Part shown: one piece after another, positions 50,116 to 62,500 of the stretch | Layout of the letters: each line of letters opens with the position of its first letter | Numbering within the stretch: the first letter of the stretch is position 1 | Source of the DNA: Lingula anatina | Taxonomy: Eukaryota; Brachiopoda; Lingulata; Lingulida; Lingulidae | Direction of reading: 5' to 3' | NCBI RefSeq assembly: GCF_001039355.2 | Contig: NW_019774369.1 | Coordinates: 78,563-142,562 of the forward strand | DNA length: 64,000 bases | The notes under the pieces: model-generated | Told to the model about the DNA's origin: nothing | Seen by the model: only the letters and a program-made list of their open reading frames with translations | The model's database searches: none | Made by a program: the position numbers and the translations under genes

Positions 50116-53100
50116 CTTGCTTACTGCGTTTGTTGGTCAGACTTGGATCAGAACCATACATCTGCCTCAGACTTCGTGCATCCCTTGGGTTGATCTCTTT
50201 ACGGAACGCTTGGCGCTGGGCTTTCATTTTGGCTTCAAAAAGCTGCACCAGCTCAAATAAGCTCTGGTGTGTTTCGCTCCCATCGTCAGCACCTAGATCA
50301 GATGTACTGTGAGAACGTACCCTAAGAGAGACCCTGCGAGTGTTGTCATATTCAGAGAGAATCTCGTCATCTGAGGAGCAGCTGTCATACTGGGGCCCAT
50401 TGAACTTGAGAAAAGTTTTTGAAGAGCGAGGAAGCCCTTCCCTCATTTCATGTGACATCATCTTACCATGTGATCCCTCTGATCCAACAGAACTGATGCT
50501 TTCTTTACTTTCTGTTCTACTATTGAGAGGACTGGATTCTCTCAACCTTCGCCATGGATGAACAGGATTGCGTGGAGCATTCATCAGTACAAGCCACTTG
50601 TACTGTTTTGGATCAAACCCATCATCTTCAGGTTTTTCTTCTGATTTTGACTGGTGCATTTTAATGAGCTTCGTTCGTTTTTCATTGCGCTGTTTGACAG
50701 TGCGAGGGGTCTGAGTTTTTAATGGTGCCATAGTGAGTACTGATTTATGAGTCTCTTTCTGAATAAGTGTTTCTTTTGTGCCCTCATCTGACACAATGTC
50801 GCCATAAGAATTCAACTCAACATTATACATGGACTGATCTGTCAAATCAGGAAGACTTTTTGATGCATTTGGTTGGTTAAACAGTTCTATCATCATGGCC
50901 ACCCCTGTTCCAGAAGGTTTTTTGGGTTCAAACTTCTTCTTTTCTTTGTTCTCAAAGTTACCACTATTTGGCCTTGGTGGTTTCTCTTTTGTCACATTAT
51001 AAGAAATTTCCCCCAATGAAGAAGACCTTGTTCTAAGGCTACTTTCATAAACCACTGGCTTATTTGATGATTTTGATCTTGGTAGCTTTGCTTGTACTGG
51101 GGACACATCCCTACGCAATCTGCGATATGCTAAGTCATCATGGTGAACATCTGGTTCTCGTTCTGGTCTGAGACGCATGCGTGCTCTAGCAGGCTCTGTG
51201 TGACGTGGTCGTAAATAATCGGCTGAAGTTGGAGAAGGAGTATTAGGTGACGGGCATTCCACTTGAGCAGTGTTTGATCGTTGAGCATTCCTGTAACTCA
51301 TGTCATCGAAAACTGCATCAGCAACAACTGCTCTCGCTCTTGGAGATCCTCCGCGTGATCTCTGAGATAAACTGTCTTGAGATACACTGGGTGACACCCC
51401 AGAGGGTAAAGACAAGTAGCTACCAGATCTGCTCTGAGGCTTGTTACTGTTATCATCACTAGAGTTCTCCATTGCCTTTCTAGGCATGGGTTTTATGAAC
51501 ACCATGTTTCCTTGGACATCCCCTCTGGGGCTTATGTCCTCTTGCTCTGCATACCCACTGTCATGTCTGGACTCTGTGGCCTTCACCTCGTCATCAGAGA
51601 GCCATTTTTTAGTATACTCCAGATTACCAGAACCCTGATTTGCTGGTTCAGTTTTTGTTTGATGTTTTTGTAAATTAGATGCAGAGAGGTTTGATTTTGC
51701 AGATCCTGACCCTGAATCAGATCCAGCTAAATTGTCCGGACTTCTGAGGGGGACGTAATCTCTTCTGGCAGCACCATCTAAAATAGCATCATTATTCAGA
51801 TCAAGATTGTCATACATTTCTTCAAGTTCTGTCAAGGCATCCGATACCTTGGCTCTGTGTTTTAGATTCGAAGGGCCAAATATAATGGAGTCAATCTTTT
51901 TACTTGCAACTTCAATGGGAGAAGTTGGCTTCCTTTCTTTCTGACTAGACTGTTCAGACTTTGGCACATTTGACTTCATAAGCTTTAATTTTTGAGCTTC
52001 TTTTGTTGCTGAACTTGTGGCACCAGTTGAATGATTGGAAGGTTTCTTGTCAGATGTATCTGCAGGGGACATTTTAACAACTGAGATTCTTGGTTTAGGC
52101 ACAGGTCTTTCCTTTTCAGTTTCTTTTTGCTTATGGCTTATATTTCCTGATTTTATTTGGAACACTTGTTCTTCAACATCTGGTAGTTTCCTGAAACTAT
52201 CAATGGCATCAGATACATTGTCTTTGTGTGCAGCTGCCATCATGAGACTTGCTTTAATCTGTGCAATATTAACTCGAGGGACCTCATCTGGTTCTTGGTT
52301 CTCTCTGGCTAGTTCTTTGCTCTTGTCTACCTCTTGGACAGGTTCTTTTGACTTAGACACACCCAAATCCTTAGAAGTTTGCTTAGGTTCAGAGGACTGC
52401 AAAGGCACTTTGGCAGCTGGTTTTGGCGACTGAAACACCTTTCTTGACGATTCTTTTTTCTCAGGTGGCATCTCCCCCTGATTCTTATTGGCTGCCAATA
52501 CATAGATAGGTCCAGAATAACCTTCTGATTGCACAGGTCTTACCTTCTGAGCATACATCTGTTGAGGTTTGACGGCTTGCTGGCTGGGAGACTGAATCTC
52601 AATGATGGAACCATCACGGTCATGTTTGATGGGCTGAAAAGGACTGTGATTCCCATTCTGGTGTGGAGGCTCTGATTTTGATTCATCACCAAACACAAGA
52701 TTGTAATGCCAAATACGCTGCATTTCAGCTTCACTTTCACTCCTACTGTGATAAGTATGGTCTAGTTCTCCAACATTTGAGGGATCCCTATGATGTCTGT
52801 TCTTTGGGTGTACTCTATGGGTTCCTTTTCCTCCTTCTGATGGATCATACACATACATGCTCTTTTGCCTTGTATGTACAGGAAGAAGCTTTCCGTGATC
52901 TTCAGAACCATCTTCCACATATGTGTACAACTCCCCTTCCCTATCTACGACAAGAATCTCCTGGGAGCGTGATGGAAAATCATCACGAGATTCAACAAAA
53001 TCCAGCTGCTGAGGGCTTCTAAGGTCTTCTGGCGGGGGATTGACTGAATATGTATAGCTATCCCTGCTTCTTCCTTTAGTTTTAGGTGTAGTTTCTACAT

Positions 53101-54760
53101 AATCCATTTGATCAAAGGATCTTGCTGTTTCCAAAGGATACTGGTTTTCTCTTTCCTCTGAAGTGGGTGGTAACTCTCCAGGAATAGCTACACTAAGTTC
53201 CCCTAGGGGCATTTGTCTTGGATCAGGTAATCCTGATTTTCTGAATTTATTAGGTTTGCTATATAATTCTGCTCTTGGGTCTTCAGAAGAGAGTGGCCTT
53301 GACTGAAATTCAGATGAATAAGGATCATCATAATTTTTTGAACCAGAGTACTGTTTCTGCTGTCTTTGACTCTCTTGGAATAACTCCAGTTCTTTTTGAT
53401 AATTGATTTCAGGAGGATCATCTGTCAAGTTAAGTGACCTCTGACTGGAAGCAGCAGGCTGATAACCATAATATTGGTTCTCCTTGTTCTCTAATTGCAC
53501 ATAAGGTCCCATCTCTGCTTTATGAATGGCCTGAAACTCCTGCAGCTGTTTTTTATAATCATCAAATAAAATGTCATCTGAGTCATGTGAACGGGCCACA
53601 TGACCTCTGTAAGGGGGCTCGCCACCCCTCTCCCAGGTGGCATCTGGTGGGTATCTTGGTGGGGGTGGTCTGGGTGGGGCCTCCAAATCTGTTTCAGGTC
53701 TATACATTCTCTCATGAGGTAATTCCCCAGGCCTGGCCGAGGCTGGATAACTCTGTGGCCTCAGATGAACATACTCATCTTCCCTCCTCCTCACTGGTGG
53801 TCTATACCCATATCCATCAGCACCATACCTTATGTTGTAGTCCATGTTATGTCTAAGCACCTCCTCAAACTCTGAGTCAGTATCAATGTACTGGTGTTGC
53901 TTCCAGTAGTTATGATATGGACTTGAGGGGTGATAGTAGTTATCAGGCATGCTGGGATCTGGTGGACCTGGATGATAGGGTTGAGGTGGACCTCGACGGT
54001 ATGCTGGTGCTGCCTCATCTGAAGCAGTGTCTAATTCACGTCGCCGCCGTTGTAATTCAGCAAATTTATCCATTTTTTCTTTGATATCGGCACTGCGGCT
54101 CCTGGGCACCTGGCCTCGCTTTGGAGAAGGAGGTCGTCCACTGGGTGACCTTCTGTCACCATGGCGAGTTGGCGAAGGTGATTGAAACCTTCTCTTCATG
54201 GACGGAGATGGTGATTTATCTTCCCTTCGATAAGCTGCTGGTGATGATGGATTATGCTCTTTCAGCCTGGGTGGTTTTGGTGGAGGAATCCCACCACGCT
54301 GATCCTGTGGCCACAAACGTTTTGCACTACTATCCATATCTGAATCACTTGATAAAGGATGAGATCTCTTGGTGGCTGTTTTACTATCTACAGGTGGAAG
54401 GAGACCAGCCTGGTGCCAGTACAGATCATTTCTCCTATCCATTGCATGCATATCAGTGTGTGAGTAATAGTATGGTTTACGGTCAAAACTTGCATATTGG
54501 TCTACCTGGGAGTATTGTTGCTGATCTGCTGGTCCACCTAAGTGAATAGCTGGTTGTGACTGATAACGGGCATCTTCTATGTCTGATTTTGGTAATTTGT
54601 GCCTCTTGTGACTAGGCTGATTCGGGGGGCCATAAACATAACGCCTTCCGTCAGGAGCTAGATACTGAGCTTGGTTGTCATGATAACTGTATCGACCATA
54701 GTCACGGTAACCATTTTGTGGAGGATGCCCTATTCTGTCATGGCGATAGTGCCCAGGATG
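50116..54760 (-). CDS. Exon B: 4.6 kb exon, large disordered Pro/Ser/Arg-rich segment
   Basis: The exon is open for 1,548 codons from an acceptor (ttttttcag at 54761-54769) to a donor CAAG|gtagtg. It is far too long and codon-like to be chance. Counting from exon A, it contains a Tyr/His-rich start (residues 26-130), an SH3-ligand-type PPPKPPR (about 184-190), and an SP/RS-rich basic stretch (about 205-248). A short charged helix DIKEKMDKFAELQRRRRELD lies at about 250-269, followed by further Pro-rich runs and acidic/Ser linkers. More hydrophobic, helix-like islands occur near 998-1012 (DALTELEEMYDNLDL), 1,313 (GVAMMIELFNQ) and 1,413 (YKWLVLMNAPRNPVHPW). RRVS-type kinase sites lie near the end. 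I recognise no catalytic domain. Exon B ends in phase 1 and exon C begins in phase 1, which supports splicing to C. Alternatively, A-B is a separate scaffold-type gene whose 3' exons are elsewhere. Confidence 0.85.
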
Positions 54761-57700
54761 CTGAAAAAAAGTTTCTGAAGGTTAATTATATGAAATTTAA
54801 ATAATCACCAAACCACCAACAAATAAATCTTCAATGTTGTGTAATCTCTAAAATAGCACATATTCAATCCAAATAATTATGAAAATGCAGTTTTGCTAAA
54901 AGGAAACATTCAATTGAATACAAAATAGCTGTATTCATTCATTAATTCCTACACTTACTCACATATGTTATCCACAAGATAATATATCCACTTATTTTGT
55001 AACAGATTGAAGTTCATATAAAAAACATAATTTCAGACTTTGGAACTTGGTACCGTAACACTGTGCTATTGTAACCCTCACCTTGCCCCTAATCAAACAA
55101 TGAAAGATAAATACTGCCATTCAAACAAAACAAATGAAATCTTTAAAAATAAATAACCTCTTCATATTTCAAATCCTGTTTTTTTTCACATCATACAAGG
55201 GAAGAATAACATTCTCAGACAACACCACAACTGGTCCGTGAGATACAGTGTGCCTTCCACCAAGCTGACTGGCCTAGCTGATGATATCTAGCTGATTCCG
55301 TCCCTTATCATCTCACCTGCTTAATGTACAGAGAGGCCACAAACAGAAGTACATCAACTCCAGCACATGTACCTCTGTCAAACTGTTAAAGGACCGAACC
55401 TTTGCTTTATTCAAACTTGCATGTTGACAAACTCCACCGGTCACTAAATTTTCCAAGTTAACATTAGCTGGTATCAGTCACAATAAGATCACAGGACAGC
55501 TGGGCCATAATCACCGCGACCTCGGGTCATTTATGCTTCCAAGGCCAATTTACCATGGCTGTTTGACCCTATTGTGTACCTGACTGCCCTTTAATGGACA
55601 ATTTACCTCATACCCCAGAGACTATCTATTGGGGAGAAGGCACAGTCTCTTAACCTACTTAAGAGAACTTAATTAAATTTAACCATCACCTTCTATTGAC
55701 CTTAATGTTAATCACAAATGAATTCAATTTAAAAGTTAATAGTCTCAGATGATTTCAATTAAATAAATTACCACTTTCCACTTGTTTGGCTTTCTCCACC
55801 CCAAAAATCTGTCCATGCTTAGAGGGTGAGAGCTGAACCAGTTATGAAGACCCCTGTTCTGTGTTGTGTGTTATTTAGTTATCTCTAGACAATTGCATAC
55901 CAAACACCTGCTATAAAACTTCACATTTGCATTCTGAAAGTTAGCCTTGGGCTCTACGTACTGTACATATGAAATGTTGCCACACTTCCAGGCCTACAGT
56001 TTAAATGGTTTAGCGCCTGTAGCAGAATGTACCGGCAAAATGGAATCACTTTGTTTAACTTTTCCACCATTGGAAAGTATTAGATTTGCAATATTGAACT
56101 GATTTTGTAGGATTCAACAGGGTCCTGACATTCATTAATTACATGGCTTAAACCTTTAAAACCTTCAGGTAAAATACATGCTTTATATTCAAATGTACTT
56201 CAAAAGCATATGGAAAGTTGAGTCCTATATAAAATATACCGTATCAACTATACTGCCAGACTGTGGCTGACTGTGTGAAATCATAACTAAAGAATCCACT
56301 ACCTCAAGGTATTAAAACTAATTCAAATAGTTCCCCCACCCTGATTATCTTCATCGTAAAGTAATGGGATAGTAACCAGTGAATTAACTGTAGGCATATA
56401 GCGTTACCTGCCATTTTTGGCAGAGTGCCCCATACGATGATACATATGTATCATTATCTGGCTTGTTATATAAAAAAATAAGTGCTACTTGTACTTGGCC
56501 TCATCTTCCTAAACTTACTGTATTTACACTGATCACTAACATGTACAGGTACAAACAATTATTGATGATAAGGATCAGAAAAAAACAATAGATGCCAATT
56601 TCAGAATGTATAATTATCCGTCTTGTGTATGGCTGATGTATATCAATTTCTTGTTGCTTTCTGCTAGAATGTGGATCCAAAAGTGTCCACTTAAGTCTTT
56701 TACATAGAAGTCAAATACACTGTATATTATTGTGGTTATGCTAACAGGGTTGGCTCCGTCACAATTAACTCCAGTACATGAATTCTGAATCAATTAAGAC
56801 CTTTTATGATGATCATATAACAAAGTAACTGTCTCCATAAGCATAAATGCACAATCTCCTTAGTATAGGTACAGAGTAGTTAATACTGTACTCCCTCAAT
56901 TGCCTTGTTTATGATGTAAAAAGGACTCTTTATTTCACAGACTTGGATGACACAAATGTTTTAAAATTAACCTACAACAGGTTATCAAGCAATCCATTGC
57001 TTAATTGCTACATGAATCAACCCAAGCCGATTCTGATCTCCTGAGAAATAGCCACGTGGATTGATATGAACAGTGTACTGGTACTAGTACATGCCTGGGT
57101 ACCTATCCACACTACTGTAATACATGATGCATAGCTACCACCCAGAAGGAGTATTATATACACTATGTCAATCAGTTCTGCTTGCCTGTTGATAAAATCT
57201 TCCCAACTGTCTCCAGTTTAGAGTGATAGTAAAGTTACCAATCCCCCACAGAAGAGCTGATTAAATCAAAAATACAAATATTGAAAGTTTGTTCGGAATG
57301 TGTCCTGCTGTGAAAAAGGGAGTGTGTTGAAGTGGTCAGAATAAACAAATTCTCATTAAGCTTTCGATCCTGGTTCAATGAGATTTTCATCTTGCATTCA
57401 TGGTTCCCAGAGGGCCATTTGTTTTAAGTATAACAATTTAAATTTTTTTAAAAAACTTTTGCACTTGCCTAACTTCAGGAGGTGACTTTTTCGCACTTGG
57501 CCAACACTTTATATGGCTATAAGCATTTTCCATTTTGACACCATAAATTAAGCCACAAAGCAGGTCTCTGTAGGTCAGATCTAAGACCCATGCATTCAAA
57601 TTTTCTCATACAGGAATAATCTAAATTGAACAAACATGCGATGTGTTTATCTCAACAATTTTACAAATCAAGTCATCATGGACTGAAATTTACCACTCAA

Positions 57701-58046
57701 AATGATTTTCCTGTACTATCCATTTAGTTTTGCTGGACGGAAATGAAAAATTTGGCCTCATAGCATGGTAATGATAATGTATACAAGCATGCAATGGGTA
57801 CCTATACATATATAGCTACAAGACAGTCACCTTAACATTGTCATGTCACTCACTTTGGATGAACAACCCCCATATGGCTTATCTTCATTTTTCACTTACA
57901 ACTTTCAGAAAATTTATCCAGGACTTAAACACTTCAAATTTTTAAGCAGATTTTTCTGTGTACATTTGTAAAAAGGGTTATTTCCTGTTGGTTCAAATTA
58001 AAGAAGGAGCCATTTCCTATCTTTGTACATGATCCTAACATGTGCT

Positions 58047-58070
58047 NNNNNNNNNNNNNNNNNNNNNNNN
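58047..58070. other. Assembly gap (24 N)
   Basis: Run of 24 N directly followed by an AC repeat (58071-58100). The repeat is the likely cause. Confidence 0.95.

Positions 58071-58100
<30 letters not shown>
58071..58100. repeat. (AC)15 microsatellite at gap edge
   Basis: Thirty bases of AC adjoining the N gap; true length unknown. Confidence 0.9.
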
Positions 58101-58102
<2 letters not shown>

Positions 58103-59519
58103 CAGCCTACCATACTTACATCAAAAACCTATTTTCATCCTAAAACCCTTAAAATATATCATTTTCACTAAAAATAAACATGCATAACCTCGGTCAATTT
58201 TCCAGAAATATTTCAATTCTAAATACTATCATCACCTACAAATAAATACCCAAAATACCTGCACTATCAGAGCCTCCCAAAATTTTTTACCCAAGATTTT
58301 CCCAATATGAATCATCCATCAGTAACTTTTTTTGGCTTTTGATTTAAAATAACTACCTAAGTCTACACCCTTCAATAATGTAGAAAAGTATGTACCTGAG
58401 GTTCCAGCACTGGCCCTTATGGTGTGAAAAGTATATAGGAAGATGTGTAATGACAGGTGAGCGGTGCTTATCTTAATAACACAGAAAGGTCAGAGGTGTT
58501 GAAGTTACGGTTTATAGCCATTTTGGCATATATTTTAAGTTCTTTGTAACTTTAAGACAAGATGTGCTATCTGAGAACTGCATTCAGACAGTTTTTTGTT
58601 CTCATCAAAATGGTGAATTGGTCAAAAATGCAATATCAGATGAAAGAGTTAATTTTTCCAATACAATTAGATTTTCAAAACTTTGTAATCATTTAAGACA
58701 TGGCATTTAATTGAAACTGCTTTGTTTGAAAGCAGAAAGACATCAAATGACAAGATTTTCTTGATACTTAAGTTGTTTTTTAACTAAAGACAATAAGGAT
58801 TAGGCTTTAACTATTCCAGCTTATTAATCTTAACCCTTGATGCTTCTGTTGCATCATAAAATACAAACCATGTGCCTCAGTTACATAGTTTTAAAATTTT
58901 TAATCATATTTTAATGCAGATTATAGATTTTAAAATATACTGTGTAGTGGCCACGCCAAGAAATCCTAACATTTACTGCCCCATTACCAGTACTCTACCC
59001 TTCCTGAAAATGTACAACTGCTTCTTTTTGTATTATTTTATGATATAAATCATTCTTAATAAGCAGGAAACAGTCACTTGAGAACAGAACTCTGAAGACA
59101 TAGTTCTGAGCACATTTTTTATAAAGATATAGCAAACCATTTGCGGAAAACAAAAGGAAACTCGCTAGACTCCCATGCCAAAACTAAATGGAAAAAACAT
59201 GTTTCAGCAATAAAACCTTAATGATAAACTTGGAAGACCTTAGGTGCATTTCAAATATTTTAAGTTTATGGACGCTTTTAAGAATTATTATTACTCCTCA
59301 AACTTTTCAAGACATTTAGCCAGACCCAATGATCCCATCTAGGAATACCTGCACAACTAAATAACCCTCTACATGTCAGCAATATTACCAAAGACAGCAT
59401 TCATGAACAAACATACATGTACAGTAAATGCTATGGTTCATTTTGAAAGGAAGAGCTATAATCACTACAACTGGACTGGAAAATTATAGGGTGGCCAGGT
59501 GAGACACAGCTCCACTTAC

Positions 59520-59594
59520 CCGTCTGTGAACTGATGCCTTTGAAGCTGGTTTTTGAAGTCTAGAATCCTCAGGTTTACCGCCTTGATTACCCAT
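59520..59594 (-). CDS. Exon A: start codon exon with N-myristoylation-like signal
   Basis: This exon encodes 25 residues beginning MGNQGGK and ending SVHRR, and then meets a clean donor (CGG|gtaagt). The reading phase at the end is 0, matching the acceptor of exon B. G2-N-Q-G-G6-K7 fits the N-myristoylation consensus (Gly2, small residue at position 6, Lys at 7), which would suit a membrane-linked cytoskeletal protein. The ATG context is not strong (C at -3, G at +4). Eleven bases upstream is a plausible acceptor (pyrimidine-rich stretch ending aacag at 59606-59610), so the exon probably starts at 59605 and a non-coding 5' exon lies further right. That this is the first coding exon of the supervillin gene rather than of a separate gene is inferred. 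Confidence 0.6.
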
Positions 59595-62500
59595 TTGCCA
59601 GAGTACTGTTACAACAACAGTACAAGAACCAAGAGGCAGTGCTTACATCCCTCCTCTCGCTACTGATACCATGGTTACTGATCCCATCATGCTCAGGTGG
59701 AACTGACAGCAACAGATAGTCCAGAGGGAGAGAGGGTATGCTGTTTTAAATTTCACTGGCAGCAGCAGCAGCATGGGTGCCGACTGACTGGGCATTCTTG
59801 CAGTGCTATGTCAGACAAACTTGGCATTCTTTTCTGTCCATAAAACCATCAAAACCACACAGGAGTTGAGGTAGTCAATCACAGGGGTATGAAATATATG
59901 TATACACCAAGCTCCCTTGGACCTTGACAACTTTCTAAACAATAGGATGAGCAAAGGCCTTCACCAACAGGTCAGCACCGCCAACTGCTGTGTTCTGAGC
60001 AGCGCCTGGGCCAATTTAGAACAATATTGCTCCCTTCCACCATCCAAACACAACTGCCAGGCCACACAAACAAGGCAGTTTATGCAATCTGGAGCCAATC
60101 AACAGGAGAGTTACACACACGCACATACCCCTCTTGCCAGCATACTCCCCAAAGATAAAGTGTTTCCATGGTGATGGTACTAAAAAGCGGCAGATGCAGG
60201 ATATCGTATTTCATTTGTCAACTGAAACTTAAACAATATAAACTTTTTTGACTTAATCTTATCTGTGGTTTGTTTTTACTTTCGCTGGTCTGGCAATGAG
60301 TTGTAGGAATCCTGCAGGTTGCAGCAGAGAAAACTTCAGTGTTTGTGGCCATCTTGCAAGCAAACAGCTGTGGCCTGCTGCTGAAATGGTTTTCTCTACC
60401 AAATGCACAAATTAAAAGAAAAATAAGAAACAATTTTACTTTCAACACATTTTTTTTCTGTGTCTGTCAGATAGAGTATGTCTGATTGTTATCATAGACT
60501 GGTTATCAAAATGGCCATGTCTGTAGTCATTGCTTTGCTTGATGCAATATCATGTGTTTGAAAAAGGAGAAAATTTTAAGTATTTTTGATAGGAATTACA
60601 ACTATTCCCCCCTCTATTCATTTGTTCTTTTAATTTGTGAAGTAATTGCTTAATAATATGTTTTTGTGTAAAGCTTGTTTTGGAATGCTTAAAATTTCAC
60701 AAGAGCTTCTTACTAGCTCGGTGCAAAAACTCAGAAAAACAAACCCTCCACTTTACAATGTCTTATATCAGAAGTCTTTTTTTTTTCATCATTTTCTCAT
60801 CGTAAGCCATTTTAGTGCAGAAATCCTTAATCCACAGTGACAGCATGTTAGACATAAAGGCATGACAACAGGGACCAAACTGTAACCACAGAAGGTGGAG
60901 CTATAATCATCTGCCTGATAACACTTACCATTGCCACATGTCATTGGGAGAGGAATGTAGAATTCTTCTAAAGACTTAAGAGATACTGTCACACAGAGTT
61001 TCAGATGATTTTTGAAAATTACATGTAAATGTTGGAAGTTGATAAACATCCGTAGAGATGTCATTATACCAGGGTGACATGGTGACAGAAAGGAAAAGAA
61101 AGGAAAGGATTTATCATTTACATTTAAGGAAAAAAAAGGAAAATTTGGTGCATATGTTCTCACAAGCCCTGATGACACTTTCTTTTGGTGCAGATCCCAT
61201 CTCCTTTCCTCACTAAAAATAACTTGCTTCTCACACATTTACTTGAAAGAAAGATGAGACTATGAAATGTCAAAACTACCTCCACAGATGGGAGTTGGAA
61301 AGATTAAAAGTTATGAAACAAGTCAGTAATCCAAGATGTAATCAGAATTCTTGGGCGCAATTCAGAAATTACATAGCAAGTTCTAATGAAACTCTTCACC
61401 ATTAAAAGAATGTAAAGTTGACTATATTACCATCCCCTAGCACCAATCTGTTTAATGCACTCCCATATTCCACCTGCATCCTAAGTAGAGTAAAGTATTG
61501 ATGCAAGAAGTTTCTGTGCAAATCGATCATGTTCTACTACCTAATGTAAGTACAGCTCAGCATGGGCTCTCAAACATGTTTCAGTTCCGTCATTTGCTGT
61601 GTAAGCATTCAGTGGGGTCACTCACTGGCCAACCACGCTGAGTTTCTGAGTACTGATGTTGACTTTCCTCTACCTGGCAATTACTCTCTCCATCACTGAT
61701 TTGGTAAAATTATACAGGGGTACTGGTAATAGGAACTGAGATAGTCTTGGGACTTAAAAGAATTCAGGAAAGTTATTTTCTGAATATCTCTGTGGTTAAA
61801 ATCATTCTGTTGACAATACTGTTGATGAAAAAAAAAAAAAAAAGATTCCTTCAGAAAATAAATTCTTCTGACCAGCTTGGAATGCTACACTCTCATTTAT
61901 ATTTAGGATGAATCACATTGCATACTTTAAGATCATACTAAAATTCAACAGTGCCAATAAAAAGAAATTTTCCTTGTACTTAATTTCATTTCTCTTCCAT
62001 TAGATTTGAGAACCTGCCATTATTGTAACTTATTATTAGTACTCAAACTAATCGAAATTGACAACCCCACCTTCCTTACAAAACTATTTCTAACACATAC
62101 CTCCAGGGACAATATGGACCTTTTTATCAAAGAGACAAAAATATTATAGATAAAAAGACTTACCCTTAAAGAGACAAACTTTAACATCTTTCCCATATGT
62201 CTACATTCAGTAAACAGGCGGTCATTTTACCTGGACACTGGGCATTCATTTGAAGACCACAACACCTGTGCAACACTAAGGTGTGCACTCCATAATGCTG
62301 ATTTGGGAGAGGTCAGAGAACATAACTGCTAACTACTAACTACACCAACACCAGTGTTGCTATTACTGTACACCAAGGCGCACATTAACACCTTCATTTT
62401 CCCATAGCCATCACGTAGCTGACAAAACTAACAATACCTGCAACCAACCTGAAATTTTTACCTCCTCCCCCTGATAATAGCATACTCATGGATGAGGTGT

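Larger units (their letters stand above)
54761..59519 (-). other. Intron A-B
   Basis: This 4.8 kb interval is bounded by donor gtaagt at 59519 and acceptor at 54761. It contains a 24-base N gap next to an AC repeat at 58.05-58.10 kb. No other feature is seen. Confidence 0.6.
7924..59605 (-). other. SVIL: Supervillin-like gene, 5' and middle part (gene span)
   Basis: Eight minus-strand coding exons (A-H) can be chained. The exon lengths are 75, 4645, 117, 196, 75, 66, 1215 and 1148 nt, with junction phases 0,1,1,2,2,2,2 and an outgoing phase of 1. Together they encode about 2,512 residues without a stop. Supervillin is a membrane-associated member of the villin/gelsolin superfamily that binds F-actin, myosin II and the plasma membrane, and it acts in cortical actin, lamellipodia and muscle costameres. 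Its N-terminal half is disordered and its C-terminal half carries gelsolin-like repeats and a headpiece. Only the N-terminal part is present here, and it is much longer than the roughly 1,400 residues of the human protein. The assignment is firm for exon G, good for C-H by phase and spacing, and tentative for A-B, which could be an independent upstream gene. The 3' end is off the left edge. Confidence 0.7.

Noticed and set aside
52035-53856. Plus-strand open frames of up to 140 codons opposite exon B
   Set aside because: Shadows of the long minus-strand exon.
59917-60174. Plus-strand 85-codon open frame just upstream of exon A
   Set aside because: No domain, no conserved context, opposite strand to the supported gene.
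60789-61238. Minus-strand 149-codon open frame with several cysteines
   Set aside because: No recognisable domain, no splice context, and AT-rich composition like the flanks. It is possible only as chance.
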